From contig CM077013.1 in the NCBI GenBank assembly GCA_039090855.1, forward strand, positions 140,141,240 through 140,205,239: a stretch of DNA of 64,000 bases. The letters run 5' to 3'. A program made the position numbers and the translations under genes. The notes beneath the pieces were generated by a model. The model was not told the DNA's origin. It did not search any database and was given only the letters and a program-made list of their open reading frames with translations. The stretch is from Macrothele yani. Lineage: Eukaryota; Arthropoda; Arachnida; Araneae; Macrothelidae. This document shows, piece by piece, positions 36,323-47,674 of this stretch (position 1 is its first letter; the number at the start of each line of letters is the position of its first letter).

Positions 36323-38828
36323 CAGTGGTGCCCAATCTTTTGGCTACCCTGGGCCACATTGGAAGAATTGTCTTGGGCCACATAAAATACACTAACGAAA
36401 GCTGATGTGCAAAGAAAAAAGGCCCGTGCATAATTTTCGTATTATCAGCCACCACAGATAAGCAAAACAAAGTCCTCTCATAATCTAATTATGCGCTGCT
36501 CCGTTCGGAAGGTCTTTCAAAATCAAGCCACAAGTTTGCGATCATTGATAGGAAATGTACATATCTAAAGAAAACTCCAGACATTTTCTGGTTTTTTTAT
36601 AAAAGTAAAACAGGGCAACAAAAGTAGTGGGATATTTGATTGTTTTTGAGAAACTAATGCATCAATATCTGGTTCGATTGAAGTAGTTTCAATTCTCAGA
36701 GTTCTCAAGCTCATCAGATATTTTGGTCTTAATTTTACTCTTGTGCTTCTTCCGTGATAATAGTTGCTCACAAGTGTAGGTGCTGCCAAAAAGCGGTGAC
36801 ATAAGGAGTGATTGTGAAGCGAAGGATGTTTCTGGGAAGGTCTTGAAGTTCAGTAAATAGACATTATCAAATTTTTCTTTAAGTTGAATGTCAGATTGCA
36901 ACTCAATGCGTTCAATTTGAAAATTTGGTAGGTAACATCTATGTAGACTGAAAATGTATTAGTAAATATATCAATTTTATTTTTCTGAAATCTTAACCTG
37001 TTTTCAAATTCCTGTATCAAATCTAAAAACAAGGCTACATATTTTCCGCTGTTAACAGGACAGTGTTTAGCTAACGTGTCAATGAATAAAATTGTTTTGC
37101 CTTAATTTGTGCTTGCCATAATTTGTTTCATTTGGAAACTGTTATGGTTTGAAACACTATTGATAAGTTGGTTTTCACCTTGAAGACGCACGTTTTAACA
37201 CATTTAAATGAGCAGTCAAATCCACTAGAAATGCTAAATCTGTAAGCCAGTTTTCATAAAGTTCTGGCACAAATCTTGTTTTTGATACCATAAACGACTT
37301 TATTTCGTGTCTCAAATCAAAATCTTTAAGTTTACGTCGACTGAGCCATCTTACTTCCGAAAAGTTAAATGTTCAGATAGTCAACATCCATACTATCAAG
37401 GAATTCCTGGAATTGGCGATGATTCAATCCCTTGGCTCTTATGAAATTCAGCCTTGATGAGTTTGCATGAAGTTACCAATTTTTAAAGCTTTCGCGCATA
37501 AATTTTCTTGATGTACTATGCAATGATACTTCATCAAACGTATTTCTGGAGGCAGTTACCTAGTTTTCTATTAATTTTAAGTCCCTCTTTTTACCTACAA
37601 TCGCCGGGACACCATCGGTAACTAAACCACATATGTTCCCAACGGACAAAAAAAAAATCGCTGTAAGGTATTTGCTGCTTCGTATAAATCTCTTGATTTA
37701 GTTGCTTTTTAATGGCACTAAAAAAGCAATTTCTTCAGTGACATGAAAGTAGTTAATACCTCTAATAAAAATAGCGAGTTGAGTCGTATCAGTGCTTACA
37801 TCCATCGCCAAATCGTAAAACTTAAAATTAGCAGCTTTACTCTCCAAACCTCTTTCGATAGATTCCCAATTACTTAAATTCTCCTGGCTATTGTCTGGTG
37901 AGACAAACTGAGTTTAGAAATATCCCGTTTTTCAGAGAAAACTATATCTGCCACGTTTTCCATACATTGCTTAATAAACTCAATCAGTAAATGGTTGAGT
38001 TTTTTTTGCTATTAAAATTTGCTACCACGTAACTAGCTTTTACGTCCGTTTGAGTTGTAACTTTTAAAAATAAAATTTTGGAGACCCATTTTTTTTCAGT
38101 TCCGCTATTGTCCTTACAAACACATTCCTTGATAAGCACTGAATTTGGCAGCGTGTTTTTGTATATCAAATTAGTCTTCGGAAACTGGAATAAGTTCCCT
38201 ACAAATTAAGCAGTGCCTTACTGTTTACCTGGACAAAGTAATCAGCCTACTTCTCGTTGAAAAATCTTCCTTCATCTATAGCTTTTGGGGGAGGGGGCTT
38301 TTGAGTCGCAGTAGAATCAATGCTGGAATTTAGTAAATTAGTATTTTTTTATCTAATCCCTGAGTTTTACTCGCAGTCTCCACAAGCACACGTAACGTCT
38401 GAGATCAAATAGACTGTGCGCTTGGAAGATTACACACTGGAAGCCACACCCCGCAGTGATGCCACGCATGCGTACAAATAGTGACAGCGCATGGTGGCGC
38501 TATGCCTAGTACAGAACATACTTTAGTTCTTTATCACAATTCATTTTACGCGACATTGCAACAGTCTTTATTTTATTAGTTAATTTTAAACTTTTTCTTC
38601 TGGCCGAACTGTTTGTAATTATAATGCGCATTACGCATAATACTCACATGTTTGTGGACGTAACATACTCTATTAAATTCCGTTGTTTACAATCAAAGTT
38701 CAGGCTAGAGAACCGCGTAATCGAGTTGCAAAAAAAAAAAAAATATCTATTTTAAGTAAGTTTGACTTTGTTGGACCGCATTCATAGCTGTCCTGGAACG
38801 CATGTGGCCCGTGGGTTGGACAAGCTTG
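36323..38828 (-). mobile_element. hAT-family transposon with 8-bp target duplication
   Basis: Starts CAGTGGTGCCCAATC and ends GGTTGGACAAGCTTG; the two imperfect TIRs are typical of Charlie-type hAT elements. Flanked by an exact 8-bp duplication GTTTAATG at 36315-36322 and 38829-38836. Length is 2506 bp, with the transposase remnant on the - strand. Confidence 0.88.
36565..38240 (-). pseudogene. hAT transposase (GTF2IRD2/Charlie-like), broken
   Basis: Pieces of a hAT transposase on the - strand. From about 37960 down: KLSLSHQTIARRI, FKFYDLAMDVSTDTTQLAIF, GLVTDGVPAIVGKK (about 37600-37635, the conserved TDGxPxMxG block of the hAT catalytic domain), RAKGLNHRQFQEFLDSM, and FLDLIQEFENRLRFQKN near 37000. 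The end of the frame, near 36565-36790, would be the C-terminal hAT dimerisation part. Stops and frameshifts are frequent. The class is similar to the domesticated GTF2IRD2/ZBED-type transposases of animals. It is not a host gene: it lies between hAT ends and is degenerate. Confidence 0.75.
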
Positions 38829-39118
38829 GTTTAATGAGAACTGAATAGCCAAGATAAGATTTTGTGCCAATTTTAATTTTTGTTAATGAAAATAAGCTTT
38901 ACTTTTCCAGGAAGTCTTTCGAATTTATTTTATTTTCATTGAGTAATCAAATGAACTTTCTGTCCGTTCTTCATTGTAAGACCTAATTTAAGAATGGATT
39001 CCTTTAAGCGTTTTCCGTTCAGAGATAGTTTCGAAGGATTTAGTTTAGTACAAGATCTCTTCAAACTGTTTCGGCATTCGGAGCTGAGCATTCAAAACTA
39101 CGAATGAAGTAAACATTC

Positions 39119-39345
39119 GCCGCCCCGGTGGCGCAGTGGTCTAAGGCGCTGGCCTCTGATCATTCGTCCGTAAGGGGTCCGGGTTCGAATCCCGGTCAGG
39201 CATGGATGTTGTGTTTGTCTTACGGCACTGGCTCTCTCCCTTCCCTGGAACCAGTGACCCTAAATTAGGGACGGGCGACTGCTTATAGCCCATTGAGTTG
39301 CTCACGGTGGTCGTTAAACCTCCAATCAAAAAAAAAAAAAAAAAA
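39119..39345 (+). repeat. SINE family A, full-length copy
   Basis: Complete head, body and 18-nt A tail, close to the family consensus. The flanks AAACATTC and AAAAATTC suggest an imperfect target duplication. Confidence 0.9.
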
Positions 39346-39537
39346 CTAAAAATTCTCACCGGCCAAAGTTCTTAGGACTGCAACATTAGGTAACATTGCG
39401 TGACTTTCAAAAGGACAGATGCAGTCAAACTTCCACAAGATTTTAATTCTAGTTATTTTTTTTACTAAGCCTCCCGAAGGCAAACATTTGGTCTTAAAAA
39501 CATCTTTGAACAGTGGTTATGAAAAGAATCTTAAATT

Positions 39538-40640
39538 GAGTTGGCCAAAAAGTAATTGCGGTTTTTTTCCTGTGTAAATGAAAGGCTAATTTTGAATGGA
39601 AAACAAAAACTTTAGTCAACATTGTCCGTTTTGTCAGATGACCTTTTGCCATCTCGCACGCAAGTTCGATTCCGTGCTCAAACTTATTTTCGGTAAAAAA
39701 ACTGCTCCAAGAACGATTTGATAGCCTCGTCAGCAGTGAAGATTTTACCATTCACGGATTTTTGCGACGAACGAAACAAATGGTAGTCAGATGTGGTGGA
39801 TGTGACAACACATCCCATCCAAGCTGCAGCAATTTTTAACGAGTGACCAAATTTGTGTATGGTCTTACGTCAGCATGGTGAAACACACCTTTGCGATTCA
39901 CCAATTCTGGACTCTTATTTGACTAACACTTAATTTATTTAGCTGACGACAGTATGTCCTAATTAATGGTTCTGTTCCTTGGAAGCAATTCAAAATATGT
40001 TACTTTGAAATCTCGCCTGACTGACAGCATAACCTTCCTTTGGTGCATATCTGCTTTTGAAGTGCCTTGTTAATCACGCTTGCTCCAATATCTTTTTCGT
40101 TCGACGTCGTTGTACGCGATCCATTATTCATCGCCTGTTATAAGTTTAAAAAAATAGATAGTTTTCTTAGTTTCAAAAGCTAATCGTAGTTGTCAACGCG
40201 CTTAGTGAGATTAATTTCTTTGAGGTACCCACATATCAAGCTTACTAACGTATCCCAGTTGCCTTAAATGGTTTTCAACGCTCGATTTCGATATGTTCAG
40301 ATTCTCAGCAATCTGTCGAATCGTTAAACGCAGATTGGACTCTATCAATGCCTTTATTTTGTCGCCATCAACTTAGATTGTTCTTCCTGAACGTGGTGCA
40401 TCTTTTACATCAAAATCTCCAGACCGAAATTTCGAAAACAAATTCTGACCGTGCCATAGCTTAAGGCTTCACCATACACATCACAACGGTTTGAGCTTGC
40501 ACAGCGTTTTTTTTTTTTTCTTTTCGGAAGTAATGCAGCAAAACAGGACTAAAATGTTCCTTTTGATTGTCCATTTTGAAATCTACAAACAAACACTTGT
40601 TGCCATCTCTGTTCTTAGGAGGTAATAAAAAGATTTAAAC
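39538..40640 (-). pseudogene. Mariner-type (SETMAR-like) transposase remnant
   Basis: The left end GTTGGCCAAAAAGTAATTGC matches TIRs of irritans/cecropia-type mariners. The - strand reads in pieces from about 40575: a start-like MDNQKEHF, DAPRSGR, then DKIKALIESNLRLTIRQIAE and NLNISKSSVENHLRQLGYVS, the bipartite helix-turn-helix of mariner transposases. The catalytic half is scattered and full of stops. The second TIR was not found, so the 5' boundary of the element is approximate. Confidence 0.7.
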
Positions 40641-40649
40641 GATAACTTT

Positions 40650-41274
40650 AATTCTATTCACAAATTTTTCTGTGGAACTTCTGGATGCGTGTATGTGGCA
40701 AATATTAAAAAAAAACTGCTGGAAATTTCCAAATTTTCGTTATAAAAAGCTGAAATTTGCCATTGCATGTTGGAGAAAAGCATACATACCGTATGTAAAA
40801 GTATAAAAGGCGGAACAACTAAAAATATCCTTTGCAGCAGTTATTCATTGCATAGTAAAGATATCTCGAAATTCTTCTCGGAAATTTGTTTCGGTAGTAT
40901 TTTTTTTGTCTATGAGCAAATGAGTGGTCTCTGGGGTTTCGTGGGTCATGTGACACAAGTAGCCATAAAGAACGAAAAAGAAATGTCATCTCTGTACTAA
41001 TATGCTTCCTAATTTCGGTTATCCATCTTTTTGTGGTTTTTTAGGTCTTTTGGGTTTCAATTAAATTTGTGTTGAGTGATAAAAACTCCTAGATAATAAG
41101 GAAGCACAGTTTAAATTTGCATATGGAATTATCTTATGGTTAGTTTAACCCCTCCCCAATCCTAAAATCTAAGCTATGAGCCCCTATAATTGCGCCTACA
41201 GATAGACTACAAGACAAACTGAACTATTAAAACAAGCACATTCAAGCGTACGTGGTACACAAGTTAGTAAAATC
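40650..41274. other. Unassigned intergenic sequence
   Basis: AT-rich interval between the mariner remnant and the DR1-motif array. A 77-codon ORF at 40767-41000 has no recognisable feature. Confidence 0.4.
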
Positions 41275-41810
41275 GTTCAATGCATTGATTATAAGCTTTC
41301 CAACATACCAGGAATCATTACTCAAGTTATGAGAATAATGGCTGTGGAATAAAGCTCGCTCCTGTGCACTGACCTTTAACCACATTCCGATGATATTAAA
41401 CAATCAGTTCAGTATATACTTCCGGAACAACAGTTTTGTCGCAATCTTTAGTCAAGTTATGAGGATAATGGCTATGGAATAAAGTTCGCTCTTGTGCACT
41501 GACCTTTGACCCCATTTCAATATTAAACAATTGGTTCAGTATACCTCCGGAACAACATACTAAAGTTTTGTTGCAACAGAAGCATTTTTACGTAAGTTAT
41601 GAGTCATAAGGCCAATGGAATGGATCCCGCTCCTACGTCTTGACCTTTGACCCCCATTTGTCCTATTTTCAACAGGGTTCGTCCCCGGGTGGTCCCCTAC
41701 CACATACTAAAATTTCATCGAAATTGAACTGTTATTACGCCAGTTATCGTGCGGACGGACAAAGCTGGAGCATATACGCTTCTTCAACCTACGGTTGGAA
41801 AGCGTAAAAA
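41275..41810 (+). repeat. Tandem array with DR1-like motifs, second locus
   Basis: About three units homologous to those at 20930-21805, with TGACCTTTRACCNC-like centres near 41370, 41501 and 41643. It starts with ATAAGCTTTCCAACATACCA and ends GTTGGAAAGCGTAAAAAAA, the same outer sequences as the first array but with fewer internal units. Confidence 0.85.
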
Positions 41811-42645
41811 AAAGGCTGTTCCACAAAAAACAAAGTACTTTTTTTTTGAGTTGGCAGCAGTGCGAAGGGGAAAAATAACAAAGTAGACGACTAACTAAAT
41901 TAAAGAAGTATCTATGGCAACAGTTATTAGTCGTGGCAGACGATTCAGGTTTTGTTGTTGCGCAGTTGTTTAAGGTAAGTCTGCATTTCGCCATACAGCT
42001 ACGGAGGTGAGTGATTCAGAGTTAAATGAAATGCTTTGTGCGATAAAATTTGAATCGTCTGCCATGATAGAAAATTTTGCTATCGTTTGAATAAAACTGC
42101 TCCAGAAACAGTTGATTTAATGAAAAAAGATTTACAAAGATAAATGTTTGGGTGAGTCAACGATTTTTAGATGGCACCATGACTTCTAAAATGGGAGTTT
42201 GTCGGCAGAACTCACTCCTAGGCCTGGTCAATCTGAAAGTCTTGTTACGAAGCTTATTGTTAACACTGTTGGGGCAATCCTGCAAGATCAACGAATGATG
42301 TGTGAAGACATATCGGCGTCAACTAATATTTCAAAAACGTCTACATTCCGCATTCTACGCGATAAATTACTGCTGCATCGTATGTGTTCTAGATGGGTAC
42401 CTCGTCACTTGGCGAGAGAACAATTGTTAGTGAGAGCTCAGGTGTGTCATGAGTGGAAACAAATGGTTGCAAAGGATCCAAACTTTCTAAACACAGTAAT
42501 AACTGCCGATGAAACATGGGTCAACTCTTTCAACCCCCTCACGAAGAGCGCAACGAGTTCTGGAAGCACACAGGCTCGCCTCCTCCGAAAAAGTCCGCCA
42601 AACCAAATCAGTTGGGAAGGTGATAATTGTCTTTGATCCCAAAGG

Positions 42646-42872
42646 GTTTTTTTTTTTTTTTGGATTGGAAGTTTAACGACCACCGTGAGCAACTCAATGG
42701 GCTATAAGCAGTCGCCCGTCCCTAATTTAGGGTCACTGGTTCCAGGGAAGGGAGAGAGCCAGTGCCGTAAGACAAACACAACATCCATGCCTGACCGGGA
42801 TTCGAACCCGGGCCCCTTACGGACGAATGATCAGAGGCAAGCGCCTTAGACCACTGCGCCACCGGGGCGGCC
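42646..42872 (-). repeat. SINE family A inserted in mariner
   Basis: Full copy on the - strand (T-run at the left, GGGGCGGC at the right). Flanked by an exact CCCAAAGG duplication at 42638-42645 and 42873-42880, inside the mariner transposase frame. Confidence 0.95.
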
Positions 42873-43188
42873 CCCAAAGGTGTAGTCTACCAGTATGCCG
42901 TTCCTCCACAAATTACTGTCAATACTGAATATTACATTTCAGTCTTGAAGCGTCGGCGATGACACGTATCGATTAAGTGACCGTAACTGGTGGCCAAGTG
43001 GACCCTACAACATAACACCCGCTCACATGTGGCTGCTTGTGTTCAACAGTTTCTTACGAAATGAATTATTGAAATCATGCGAAAACTTGCGTACAGTCCT
43101 GACCTCGCACCGTGCGATTTCAGGTTGTTTCCAGCAATGGAGAAGTTCCGTGGCGCAACATTCAACACAGATGCTGACATTGCTCAAG

Positions 43189-43381
43189 AGGCGTTGGCCT
43201 CTGATCATTCGTCCGTAAGGGGTCCGGGTTCGAATCCCGGTCAGGCATGGATGTTGTGTTTGTATTACGGCACTGGCTCTCTCCCTTCCCTGGAGCCAGT
43301 GACCCTAAAATTAGGGACGGGCGACTGCTTATAGACCATTGAGTTGCTCACGGTGGTCGTTAAACCTCCAATCAAAAAAAA
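43189..43381 (+). repeat. SINE family A, 5'-truncated, inserted in mariner
   Basis: Begins inside the tRNA-like head (AGGCGTTGGCCTCTGATC), so about 25-30 nt of the 5' end are missing. Exact 12-bp duplication ACATTGCTCAAG at 43177-43188 and 43382-43393. Confidence 0.95.
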
Positions 43382-43587
43382 ACATTGCTCAAGCTGTACA
43401 GGGGTCGTAAAGCAGCTTCCACAAAATTCCTTTGCCACACGCTCTGAAAAGTGGACTGAACGATGGGACCGTTGCATATCATCCGAGGGAAGATACTTTG
43501 AGAAAGAATAACATATATTCTGCTGTACCTATATTTCTTCATTTTGTGTGATTTTACTCTGTTTTCATGAAACGGACGTAGTATATA

Positions 43588-44989
43588 CAATCATTGCCAT
43601 AAAAACCCGCGCACCAAGGAGGCGGCGTCTGATTGAAATGAGATTTTAGTAGTGAGATGGTACGTACAAAGGACAAAAGTGATTACAATATCACAGCGGC
43701 AGGACGATTTCTCGCGGACATACGGTACACATTCCGGTTAGCGATAGTACCGCATTGGACTGCCTCGTGCTCTAATACATGCGGTGATACGGTCCAGCAT
43801 AGAGTCAGAGACTCCGTATGTTATCTTGGGACGGGGTATCCCACACTTCTTGCAACTGACGCTCTAAGCCACCAACACTGGGACATGGAGAAAGCTGGCG
43901 TCCCATCTGGTCCTACACGTGCTCGATGGGCGACAGATCAGACGATCTGGCAGGTTACGGAAGCTTCTAAGCACAGCGTGGACAGTTCTGGGAAACCCGA
44001 GCCGTGTGCGGACGGGCGTTAGCTTGTTTAAAAATGGCTCCAAGCGCCCCGCCAGGAATGGCAGTACATAGGGCCGCAGAATCTCCTGTACGTAGCGCTT
44101 GGCTGTCAACGTTCCTCGGATTACTGCGAGGGAAGTCCGGCTGTCATAAGCGATGGCTCCCCAGACCACCTCTTCAGTTCGGGACGTGTGCCGCTGTACA
44201 GTGAAGTTGAGATTGCAGAGCTCACCTGCTGTTCTCCACACTCTGACACGGTGGTCGTCTGTTCTCATAAAAAAACGGGATTCGTCGCTGAACACCATAC
44301 GTCGCCTGTCAGTAGCATTCAACGTTTCTCGCTGCTGACACCACTGCAATCGACGCTGACGATAGTCAGGTACAAATGACAGAAAACGTAAGAGCAGTCG
44401 AGAGTGCATATTCGCCTCTACCAGGCATTTGGAAATGGGTCTGGCAGACACAGGAGTCCATTGTACAGCCGCCACAGGTCTCTGGATATTGGACAAGGAC
44501 GTCGTTGCATCTGTGCGTGCCGCGCTCATGATCCCATGGTCCTCTCTGCTGGTGGTGTGGCTGGGTCTTTCAGAGCCCGTCAGCCATGTCTGGGTGCCTT
44601 CCCGTGTCCATTGCTCCCAACACTATTGCACTGTACTGTCCGACCGGCACAAATGGTGGCCGGTTCAGCGCGTCGGCCACCCTGCTTCTCTCATCCCGAC
44701 GATACGGCCTCGTTCAAACTCCGTCAGTTGCCCGTACGCACATCTACGGCGGCTCCTCGGAATGTCTATTGCTCAGGGATCTCACTTGACTCTTACCGTG
44801 CACTTTGGCACGAATGTGGAGTCCCCTCGCGGCGCCTTATAAACCCCAAGGATTGCGATTGCAGCGCCGGCTCTGGACGCGCGGGCATGCGGAATCGCAC
44901 GAAACTTTAATCATTCGCATGTCTGCCCTCCACGTAGCTATTCGCCGAGTTTCGCGTTAATAGCACGGGGTTTTTTTTCTTGCTGAGCG
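43588..44989 (-). mobile_element. Tc1-like transposon, probable full span
   Basis: Region containing a Tc1-like transposase on the - strand, flanked by TA at 43586-43587 and 44990-44991. The presumed TIRs (CAATCATTGCCATAAAAACC and, inverted at the right, CGCTCAGCAAGAAAAAAAAC) are only weakly alike, so the ends are provisional. Confidence 0.6.
43660..44880 (-). pseudogene. Tc1-like transposase, broken
   Basis: Read on the - strand: QLTEFERGRIVGMREAGW (about 44730, the first helix-turn-helix), then a 221-codon open part 44529-43864 with MSAARTDATTSLSNIQR, RRMVFSDESRFFMRTDDHRV (first catalytic Asp), VWGAIAYDSRTSLAVIRGTL and YVQEILRPYVLPFL. After that the frame drifts and the DNAPCH and PDLNPIEH blocks are no longer intact; RITACIRARG near 43800 is the expected C-terminal end. 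Stops and frameshifts preclude function. The family resembles 56579-57620. Confidence 0.82.
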
Positions 44990-45149
44990 TATTTATGTGT
45001 ACTTATGTCACTTCAAAGGTTTTTCACACTGCACATGCGCTGCGCGTAGATTGGTGCAGTCGCTCCAATCGTTGCGCCAATTGTGAGGCAGACTTCAATA
45101 TACAAAGTTGTATCTACGTTTGCTGGCTAATTACCTGTTCCGAAAACTT

Positions 45150-45780
45150 CTGCCTAGAAACGGAGGAAGAAAGTGAGCCAGGTCAGGTCTCGCGTAGTAA
45201 TCAGCGATCTTACATTAAAATTGAAACTTTGCGAGGAAAATCCCCTACCGAAATTCATAAAGCTTTGTTTGAAGTTTGTGGGGTTAGTGTAGTGGATCAC
45301 AGTGTCACGGTGGGCTTCTCGTTTCCGCCAAGGTCGGGAAAGCATCGAAGACGACCCAAGAACAGGCCGGCCATCAGATGCAACGGACGAAACTTCTGTG
45401 GTTATCGTTAACAGCATTTTGGAAGAAGGTCGACGGAAAACATGTCAAGAGATTGCATATGAAGAAAACATGTCTACCGATTCGGTTCTCAGAATCCTAA
45501 CTGAAAAATTACAGAAGAGAAAAGTGGCTGTCAAATGGGTTCCCCATAATCTGAGTGAAGAGATGCAAGCAGTTCGCAAAGAGATCGCATAAGAATAGCT
45601 TCAGCGGTACGAGACAGAAGGCGAGCAGTTTTTGGAAAGAATTGTTGCTGTAGACGAAATCTGGATACAAGATTATGAACCAGAACTGAAATCTCAATCC
45701 GCTCAGTGGAAACATCTAGTATCACCTCGCCAGAGAAAATTTCGCCGCCAACAATCGAAGGTTAAGAAGTTGATGGTCAT
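45150..45780 (+). pseudogene. Mariner-type transposase, N-terminal part
   Basis: The + strand reads RSNQRSYIKIETLRGKSPTE (first helix-turn-helix), then in another frame VSRWASRFRQGRESIEDDPR, GRPSDATDE, ILEEGRRKTCQEIAYEENMS and VAVKWVPHNLSEEMQAVRKE, i.e. the second helix-turn-helix and the WVPHxL linker of mariner transposases. A stop at 45590 and frame changes follow; the ETWIQDYEPELKSQSAQWKH-like segment (about 45655-45710, read as EIWIQDYEPE) carries the first catalytic Asp region. The frame is cut at 45788 by the hAT insertion. Confidence 0.85.
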
Positions 45781-45943
45781 GTTTCTAACAGAGTTGGGCA
45801 GGAATGCATTACAAAGTAATGGAAGTACAGATTACAATTAACATGTAATGCAGTAACAGGTAATGCTTTACAAGGTAATCACAAGTAAGGTTTGCACAAG
45901 GTAATGGAATTAATCTGTAATGCATTACAATGAAAAGGATATA

Positions 45944-47148
45944 CACTAAACAGCAATTGAATTAGAGATACCTGTCTAGTAACGTGTAGCACCACCTTTC
46001 GCCCTGTCTCGGCATGGGCTCGACAAGACACCAGAACCGTTGGGAAGCCATACGGATCCACGACCCCTGAACAAGCTCCCACAGTTCGTGAAGATTTGAT
46101 GGAGGGGGGATCAGAGCCCCGAACATCTCTCTCGATGGCATCCCAGATGTGCTCGATGGGATTGAGGTCAGGTAACCTAGCTGGCCAAGGAAGCGAGATC
46201 ACGTCGATGGAGTGTTTATCCAACCATTCGGATATAATTCGGGAGCGATGGCACGGTGCATTTTCTTGTTGCAAGGATGAAGTCCCTCACTGGGATGTTG
46301 AAGACGCACAAACGGGAGCAAATGGTCGTCCGGGATATCCCGGTAACGTTGACCTGTGATGGACGATCTCACACGTACCAGGGGTCCCATTTCAGTCCAC
46401 GTAAACAGTCCCCAGACGAGAATGCCACCCCGACCAGCTTGAAGAGTACCCTGCTGGCAAGAAGGATCCATCGCTTTATGTGGTTTGCGCCGTACTCGCA
46501 TCCTGCCATCCGCATGTACCAACGTGAATCTCGACTCATCAGTCCAGGCAACATTTTCTCACATGTCTAGGGTCCAGTGGCGATGTTCCCGCGCCCATGC
46601 TAATCTTTGCACCCTGTGGTGTGTGGTCAGCAGCGCTACCCTCGTGGGACGATGGCTTCTGTACCCCATAGCGAGGAGATGGTTCTGGATGGTGTGGCTG
46701 CTTACACGTTTTTGTGCACCAGCAGTAAATTGCCGAGTGATTTCTTGCACTGTGTCCCGTCTATCCGCTGTTACAATGCGAGCTAGCCAACGATGGCCCC
46801 GCTCATCCACACGCTGTTGTCCACGGCAGTTGGCCCTTGCAGGAATGGTTCTACAGGATTCGATGTACACACGGTGCACCCGTGAAACATTGGCTCGTGA
46901 AAATACCAGTGCCTGCATGACTTCCGAGATGGAGTGACCCATTCGTCAGGCCACGACAGTTTGCTCACGATCAAATGAGCTTAGATCCTTCGTCTTACCC
47001 ATACTGCGTCCGACTGATTCCCGTCGCATCACTCCTTATATTGTCGGATTGCTGCATACGTCATGTCGTTTCCGTTTACCGGGCCGCCCACAACGCCACA
47101 TTTGCATAACGCCAGCTGTCTCTTATTCAATTGGTCTTCAGTGTAGTG
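45944..47148 (-). mobile_element. Tc1-like transposon nested in hAT
   Basis: The TIRs share CAATTGAATWAGAGA near both ends (left CACTAAACAG..., right on the - strand CACTACACTGAAGAC...), with TA at 45942-45943 and 47149-47150. The length, 1205 bp, is short for a Tc1 and suggests small internal deletions. Confidence 0.85.
45990..46942 (-). pseudogene. Tc1-like transposase, catalytic Asp replaced by Glu
   Basis: The - strand starts MGHSISEVMQALVFSRANVS (helix-turn-helix; 46942), with RRDTVQEITRQFTAGAQKRV and VSSHTIQNHLLAMGYRSHRP. After a break, VHADGRMRVRRKP and GGILVWGLFTWTEMGPLVRV follow, then LQQENAPCHRSRIISEWL and WPARLPDLNPIEHIWDAIER. The second catalytic Asp expected in QQDNAPCH reads Glu (codon 46263-46265); the final Glu is present. 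Stops and frameshifts elsewhere confirm a pseudogene. Confidence 0.87.
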
Positions 47149-47674
47149 TAATTTAATTATTTAATAATGCCATTCAAACGCAATGGAATTATTTGGTAAT
47201 GAAATAATACAATATGCAAATAATAATTACATACTAATCGTTTATAGAAATGTACGTGTGCCGAAAGCTATGTCTAGAAAAGTCGGCCATGTAACATAGC
47301 AGACAGAGACCGAAGTGTTGTGTAGAATGTTTTAGAAGCGGCAAGAATGGGTTAGACGTTTGTAGAATGTTCCAGAATGATCGCGCAGTGGGAAGTTGGA
47401 GAGCTTTATGTAAATCAAGAATATTCCAGAAGTTCAGATCCTGTCGTGAAGTATGTATATATAAAGGAGTCAGTCGCTCGCTAGACTCCTCTAGATTACT
47501 TGTTCGTATCGGACAAGTAATGGACAACAATACTTGAGAAGTACAGCAAAAATGTCAAGATTTCGCAAATTTCTGTAATATTTGGCAGTACACTTTGAAT
47601 TGCTGAACTGTGAGTGTAGTGCAATAATGCGCTTGTGGATATAGTGGGGTAATTATTTTGGACAATGAAACGTA

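Larger units (their letters stand above)
42010..43520 (+). pseudogene. Mariner-type transposase remnant split by two SINEs
   Basis: Mariner-superfamily transposase on the + strand. The longest open part (42199-42636) has a helix-turn-helix (MMCEDISASTNISKTSTFRI), the linker RWVPRHL and the first Asp in TADETWVNSFNP. A SINE then interrupts it at 42646; the frame resumes at about 42873 (YQYAVPPQITVNTEYYISVL). The second-Asp block reads LQHNTRSHVAACVQQF, so the usual HHDNARPH Asp is lost. AYSPDLAPCDFRLFP (about 43090-43130) supplies the last Asp. A second SINE interrupts at 43189. The TIRs could not be defined. Confidence 0.85.

Noticed and set aside
47234..47560. Possible solo LTR inside the nested hAT (TATATAAAGG promoter-like sequence near 47459)
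   Set aside because: I could not find TG..CA ends or a 4-6-bp flanking duplication, so only a TATA-like string supports it.
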